From: Echinococcus granulosus
Taxonomy: Eukaryota; Platyhelminthes; Cestoda; Cyclophyllidea; Taeniidae
Length of the DNA stretch: 10,892 nucleotides
Reading direction: 5' to 3'
Assembly: GCF_000524195.1 (NCBI RefSeq)
Contig: NW_020170439.1
Span: forward strand, 307,713 to 318,604
Made by a program: the position numbers and the translations under genes. Each line of letters opens with the position of its first letter. Positions within the stretch are counted from its first letter, which is position 1. Shown in pieces: positions 8,062 through 10,892 of the stretch. A model generated the notes under the pieces. That model worked only from the letters and a program-made list of their open reading frames with translations, had not been told where the DNA came from and did no database searches.

Positions 8062-8948
8062 CAAAGGCCCTCCCCCTCCACACTGATGCCGTTGTAACTA
8101 GTCATGCGGAAAAATCCACTAACTTCTGTCACCTGACATTGTGCCAAAGAGTATGCCATATTTTTAAATCCGTAGGATGCGCTTGTCAACGTTTTTGATT
8201 TACAGAAAGTTTGGTCTTCCACTTCTCAAAGAATAACTAAAATAAATATGCAACTTAAGCATAAAATAAAAAGTCGTTTTTATATTTTAATGTTAGAGGC
8301 ACACTATAAGAACTGCTTGTCAAAATCTCAAATTAAATTGGCTTGAATTGTTTGTCAGTCGCCAGTCAAAAGTTGCCATCATAGAAGGCTTACGTGTCTA
8401 AACTAATGTGGTCTCGTGCACTGCCATGCAATGCGGCATTCCAGGTGATGGCTGTCACCTGACCTCCGACCTAATTAAAATATCTACTAGTGCCGCCCAA
8501 AACGAGGAAGGGGTGGCTTCACCGTCTTGGAAAGTTCAAAAAGTAACTGTTCTCTTTTTGTACCTCAATAAAGCCAAAAAGCAAATAGCCTTTTTAAAAT
8601 CTTTTTTCGTAGTCAGATACATTGTACTCATTGCGAACTTGTTCTATTTTTTCTTCACCTGTCAAAAAAAAAAACAAACGACTGTGCTGGAGATCAATTC
8701 GAACGTGTGAAACGCCTCAACTTTCGTGATCCAAGTTTTGATTTCCATGATCACACACGAAGTAGACATTTAAAAACCAAAGTTGAGATGGAAATTGTGG
8801 CTGCCACAATTCATTTTTTATTTGCAGAGGTAAAATGCCTTATAAAGAGAAAAAATGGAAGACGTTTGTACTGCAGCTGAAATTTTTGACTTTATTTAGC
8901 ATTTGTTGGTGACTTGACAACTGTCTGACCTCCATCTAAGTATCCCCA
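8062..8948. other. Interior of the inverted-arm element, no gene seen
   Basis: AT-rich sequence between the two arms. It contains a 12-bp direct repeat, CTGTCACCTGAC, at 8126-8137 and 8452-8463. Each copy is preceded about 16 bases earlier by ATGCGG, which suggests two diverged copies of a short unit. The second copy overlaps a 7-bp hairpin (8442-8448 with 8455-8461). Open frames here lack an ATG and splice context. No transposase signature was recognised. Confidence 0.45.
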
Positions 8949-9019
8949 CCACCACTTGACCGGAACCGCGTTTGACTCGGTCTCAAGACTGTAGAGGACT
9001 CGTATTCAAAGAGGGTGCG
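8949..9019 (-). repeat. Right arm of the 71-bp inverted repeat pair
   Basis: Inverted partner of 7991-8061, 887 bp of unpaired sequence away. Similarity stops sharply at both outer edges, and I find no clear target-site duplication (left flank ends TATTTAT, right flank begins TTGTATGG). It could be a terminal repeat of one foldback or MITE-like element, or two oppositely oriented fragments of one repeat family. Confidence 0.85.
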
Positions 9020-9599
9020 TTGTATGGTAGCTGAATTACACAATCCACCGATCAGCACTCGAGACATGACGGAAAAATAAAATCACTTTCTTTGCTTAGC
9101 TAAAGGCATACCTGATAAAACATGGGATTAGTGTATATACACCTGAAATATTTCGTAATATGCTAAACAAATCTTATGCGTAAAAACTCTAGTAATGAAT
9201 ATTTAAATCTTCCAAAAGTTCGAAGTCATTAAACAGACAGTTTCAGAAAGGTATTTCTTAAAATTACATCACAATTTTAATGAAGTTTTTTAAATGAATG
9301 CATTTTCTCCCTCCTCCCTTTTTGATCGATAATAAGAAAACAATGTCATTTAAAACATAAATACTACCCTTTTTTATTGACTGACACTTTGCCCGGTTTT
9401 TGTGGCCTTCAAAATTCAATAATTTGACTGATTGGACAATTTCATTTAATACCGCATTATTTGCAGATCATCGTTAATCAGCATTACAAATTTATACTTA
9501 AGAGTGCAACTTTTTTTGGTAGTAATTTATTTGGATGGAAGGAAAGCAGGTTGAACAACACCCCCCAAAAGTGGCAAAAACAGCTTTTTTGACTCCTTA
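9020..9599. other. AT-rich intergenic stretch, nothing seen
   Basis: Low-complexity A/T-rich DNA with T-runs and frequent stops in all frames. No repeats, splice-flanked frames or RNA-like structures were found here. Confidence 0.45.
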
Positions 9600-9963
9600 C
9601 TGACGCCTTATTAGCCGGCACCTCACTAAAGGGCAGCACGCCTTGAGATTGGTACACAATGCAAATTCGAGAATGTTTGATTTACGGTGAGTTAGGTGTG
9701 GACTTGTGCTCCACTTTGCCAGTGCCCATTGAGGTGGTCGCCGAATTTGCATACGCACACTCGCGCACAAACACACCCGCATAGACACGCATTGCTTGGC
9801 AGTGGGTCTAGGCTAACGAATGAGTTGTGCATGCACCACATTTGCAATCGCCGATTCGACTACGCCTCTAGGTCAGGTCGCTGGTGAAGGGTATTTCAGC
9901 AGCATGTATTTTCACGCCTAACCTATTTGTTGCGCGTGTGTACACATTGTGCATTTGAAGTCG
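9600..9963 (+). promoter_or_regulatory. Probable promoter and first leader exon of the helical protein gene
   Basis: This stretch is GC- and CpG-richer than the 500 bases before it and ends at a consensus donor (GTAAGT at 9964). It contains an exact 11-bp inverted pair at 9659-9669 and 9742-9752. Each copy includes the octamer ATGCAAAT, the classic POU-domain site, in opposite orientations. A degenerate third copy (ATTTGCAA) lies near 9840. No TATA box stands out. The transcription start, and where promoter ends and exon begins, cannot be fixed from sequence. Confidence 0.4.
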
Positions 9964-10051
9964 GTAAGTCCACCTTAGTCGATGGTTAATGAACCAATTA
10001 CCTGTGAGACATACCTCTTTTCCTCCACCCTCTTCATTTCTTTCCTTCCAG

Positions 10052-10088
10052 CCTAGAATCAGTACAGTCGTCAGCACACGCAATATAG
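10052..10088 (+). other. 37-nt non-coding leader exon of the helical protein gene
   Basis: Bounded by a long pyrimidine tract ending CCTTCCAG (AG at 10050-10051) and a consensus donor GTGAGT at 10089. It has no ATG and ends in TAG. Spliced to 10178, that TAG sits in frame directly before the start codon. The upstream leader exon ends at 9963 before the donor GTAAGT at 9964, giving an 88-nt intron; the next intron is 89 nt. Confidence 0.55.
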
Positions 10089-10177
10089 GTGAGTTTTAGG
10101 CAGATTTAATTTAAAGTCTGGCATGATTGTTTGTTTGTACCCCTCGACGAATAAACACATATGTCAATACTTGTCAG

Positions 10178-10291
10178 ATGCCAATGGAGGCGAATGGAGA
10201 CTTGGAGGACAATGGCTACCTCTTTCATGAACCCAACCGACAAGAGCCATTCCTTCGACACCCGCTCGGTCAAAGTCGGCCTGATGGACAG
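10178..10291 (+). CDS. First coding exon of the helical protein gene
   Basis: Acceptor CTTGTCAG at 10170-10177, with the ATG immediately after it. 38 codons, ending in Gly-Gln. The donor is GTTTGT at 10292, weak against the GTRAGT consensus. An alternative GTGAGG at 10300 would lie past a different phase and a nearby stop and would not fit the next exon. Confidence 0.68.
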
Positions 10292-10831
10292 GTTTGTTTG
10301 TGAGGTCAATTTTACACCATTTTGCGAGTAAAGTACGCCTATTTCGGCTGTTAAATGGCATTTTTTGTTTTAGGGTAGTGAAGATCCAGAAAATATATTG
10401 CGTGACACCCAAGTAATCTAAAAATTATTTGTGTGAATGCACTAGTTGGCAAATTTAAAGTTGATTAACTTTCTAAACAGACCATGCGGCGAGTTCAAAA
10501 ATTAGCCTTAAAAGATAATTTTGAAGTCGTTCGTTCGTTTTTCTTCCCACTTTGGATTTTAGAAGCTCATTGAGAATAACATCGAGACTCTAGACTACCT
10601 GCGTGGAATAAGTCGCTTGGAGAGGGACTTTGTGGTAAGTTGTGGGGCCTTTTTTCAAGGGAAAAATGCTAGTGTGATGTGGTAAATTTTAAATGGTTAA
10701 AAGGGTGAGATTTTGAAGAGGCTGTGATTTCCCTTCTTCCCTTTTAGCATTTAGCAGATAAGGTGGTCCAAACCTCCCTCTATTTGTCTCACGACTGCAG
10801 AAACATCAACCGAGAAGCACTTGACTCCACG
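10178..10831 (+). CDS. Helical charged protein, first 103 residues (4 exons, 3' end outside window)
   Basis: Model: join of 10178-10291, 10374-10412, 10563-10634 and 10748-10831, then a donor GTAAGC at 10832, so the gene continues past the window. The encoded start is MPMEANGDLEDNGYLFHEPN. Residues 1-50 are polar and probably disordered. From about 52 onward (KLIENNIETLDYLRGISRLE and beyond) the sequence is heptad-like and amphipathic, consistent with long alpha helices or a coiled coil. Every coding intron is phase 0. Start: if the 37-nt leader exon is used, its last three bases (TAG) are an in-frame stop directly before the ATG; Met3 is an alternative start. I do not recognise the family. 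The DPE..helix..REALDS pattern faintly recalls the C-terminal helical part of the BORC subunit BORCS6/lyspersin, but the spacing differs by about ten residues, so this is only a hypothesis. Confidence 0.72.
10374..10412 (+). CDS. 39-nt microexon of the helical protein gene
   Basis: A T-rich tract ending in TTTTAG (AG at 10372-10373) precedes 13 in-frame codons, GSEDPENILRDTQ, followed by the donor GTAATC at 10413. Length is a multiple of three and both flanking introns (82 and 150 nt) are phase 0, so inclusion or skipping preserves the frame. The acidic Ser-Glu-Asp start is the kind of segment often phosphorylated by acidophilic kinases; that is inference. Confidence 0.6.
10563..10634 (+). 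CDS. Third coding exon of the helical protein gene
   Basis: Acceptor TTTTAG at 10557-10562, 24 codons starting KLIENNIETLDYLRG, then the consensus donor GTAAGT at 10635. The run of Leu/Ile every three to four residues indicates an amphipathic helix. Confidence 0.75.
10748..10831 (+). CDS. Fourth coding exon of the helical protein gene
   Basis: A strong pyrimidine tract ends in CTTTTAG (AG at 10746-10747). There are 28 codons, from HLADKVVQTS to NREALDST, then the donor GTAAGC at 10832. It continues the helical register of the previous exon. The remainder of the gene lies beyond 10892. Confidence 0.75.
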
Positions 10832-10892
10832 GTAAGCCCTAAAAAAGTCTCCTTTTATTGTTTAAAGCACGCAATTTTTCGAAATCTGCGAC

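Noticed and set aside
8016..8222. Minus frame ending in HHLTGTAFDSVSRL, duplicated in the other inverted arm
   Set aside because: The shared peptide is explained by the DNA-level inverted repeat. There is no ATG start, and the upstream sequence is not shared between arms.
9597..9887. Short overlapping frames on both strands in the promoter region
   Set aside because: Both begin at non-ATG codons and lie in a CpG- and CA-rich leader or promoter stretch with no coding signature.

Overview
This is a eukaryotic, probably metazoan, window. Two multi-exon genes are supported by GT..AG introns of roughly 60-150 nt, AATAAA poly(A) signals and spliced 5' leaders. There is no sign of bacterial operons, Shine-Dalgarno sites or prophage. 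Short introns, large AT-rich intergenic DNA and very short exons fit a parasitic flatworm, perhaps a tapeworm. That assignment is an inference from gene architecture, not from a recognised marker gene.

Layout. (1) Bases 1-1930 are non-coding as far as I can see. They hold a small TATA / inverted-repeat / T8 unit at the left edge that could be a small RNA gene, and a GT microsatellite. (2) Bases 1945-4011, minus strand, carry a complete gene: a non-coding leader exon, three coding exons (3867-3608, 3535-3406, 2235-2077) and a poly(A) signal at 1950-1945. The spliced product is about 182 residues. It has a Cys-rich cytosolic N-terminus, two membrane spans around a short acidic loop, and a Pro-rich tail ending in two PPxY motifs plus a YxxPhi motif. 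(3) Bases about 4080-9600 are a long intergenic region separating the 5' ends of two divergent genes. It contains a pre-miRNA-like hairpin (4806-4877), a paired CACGTG site (6369-6397), a GC-richer island with short overlapping open frames (about 6815-7000), and a 1,029-bp structure (7991-9019) bounded by 71-bp inverted arms that match at 69 positions. (4) From about 9600 to the right edge, plus strand, lies the 5' part of a second gene: a leader region with an inverted octamer pair, a 37-nt non-coding exon, then four coding exons (10178-10291, 10374-10412, 10563-10634, 10748-10831), all joined by phase-0 introns. It encodes the first 103 residues of a helical, charged protein that runs off the window.

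The two genes point away from each other. The first product looks like an endomembrane or plasma-membrane adaptor for WW-domain ubiquitin ligases. The second looks like an alpha-helical complex subunit, with only a faint and unproven resemblance to lysosome-positioning (BORC) subunits. Nothing in the sequence shows that they act together.

The points most worth following are the possible alternative 3' end that would swap the PPxY tail for a hydrophobic tail, the recently made inverted-arm element, the in-frame 39-nt microexon, and the left-edge small-RNA candidate.
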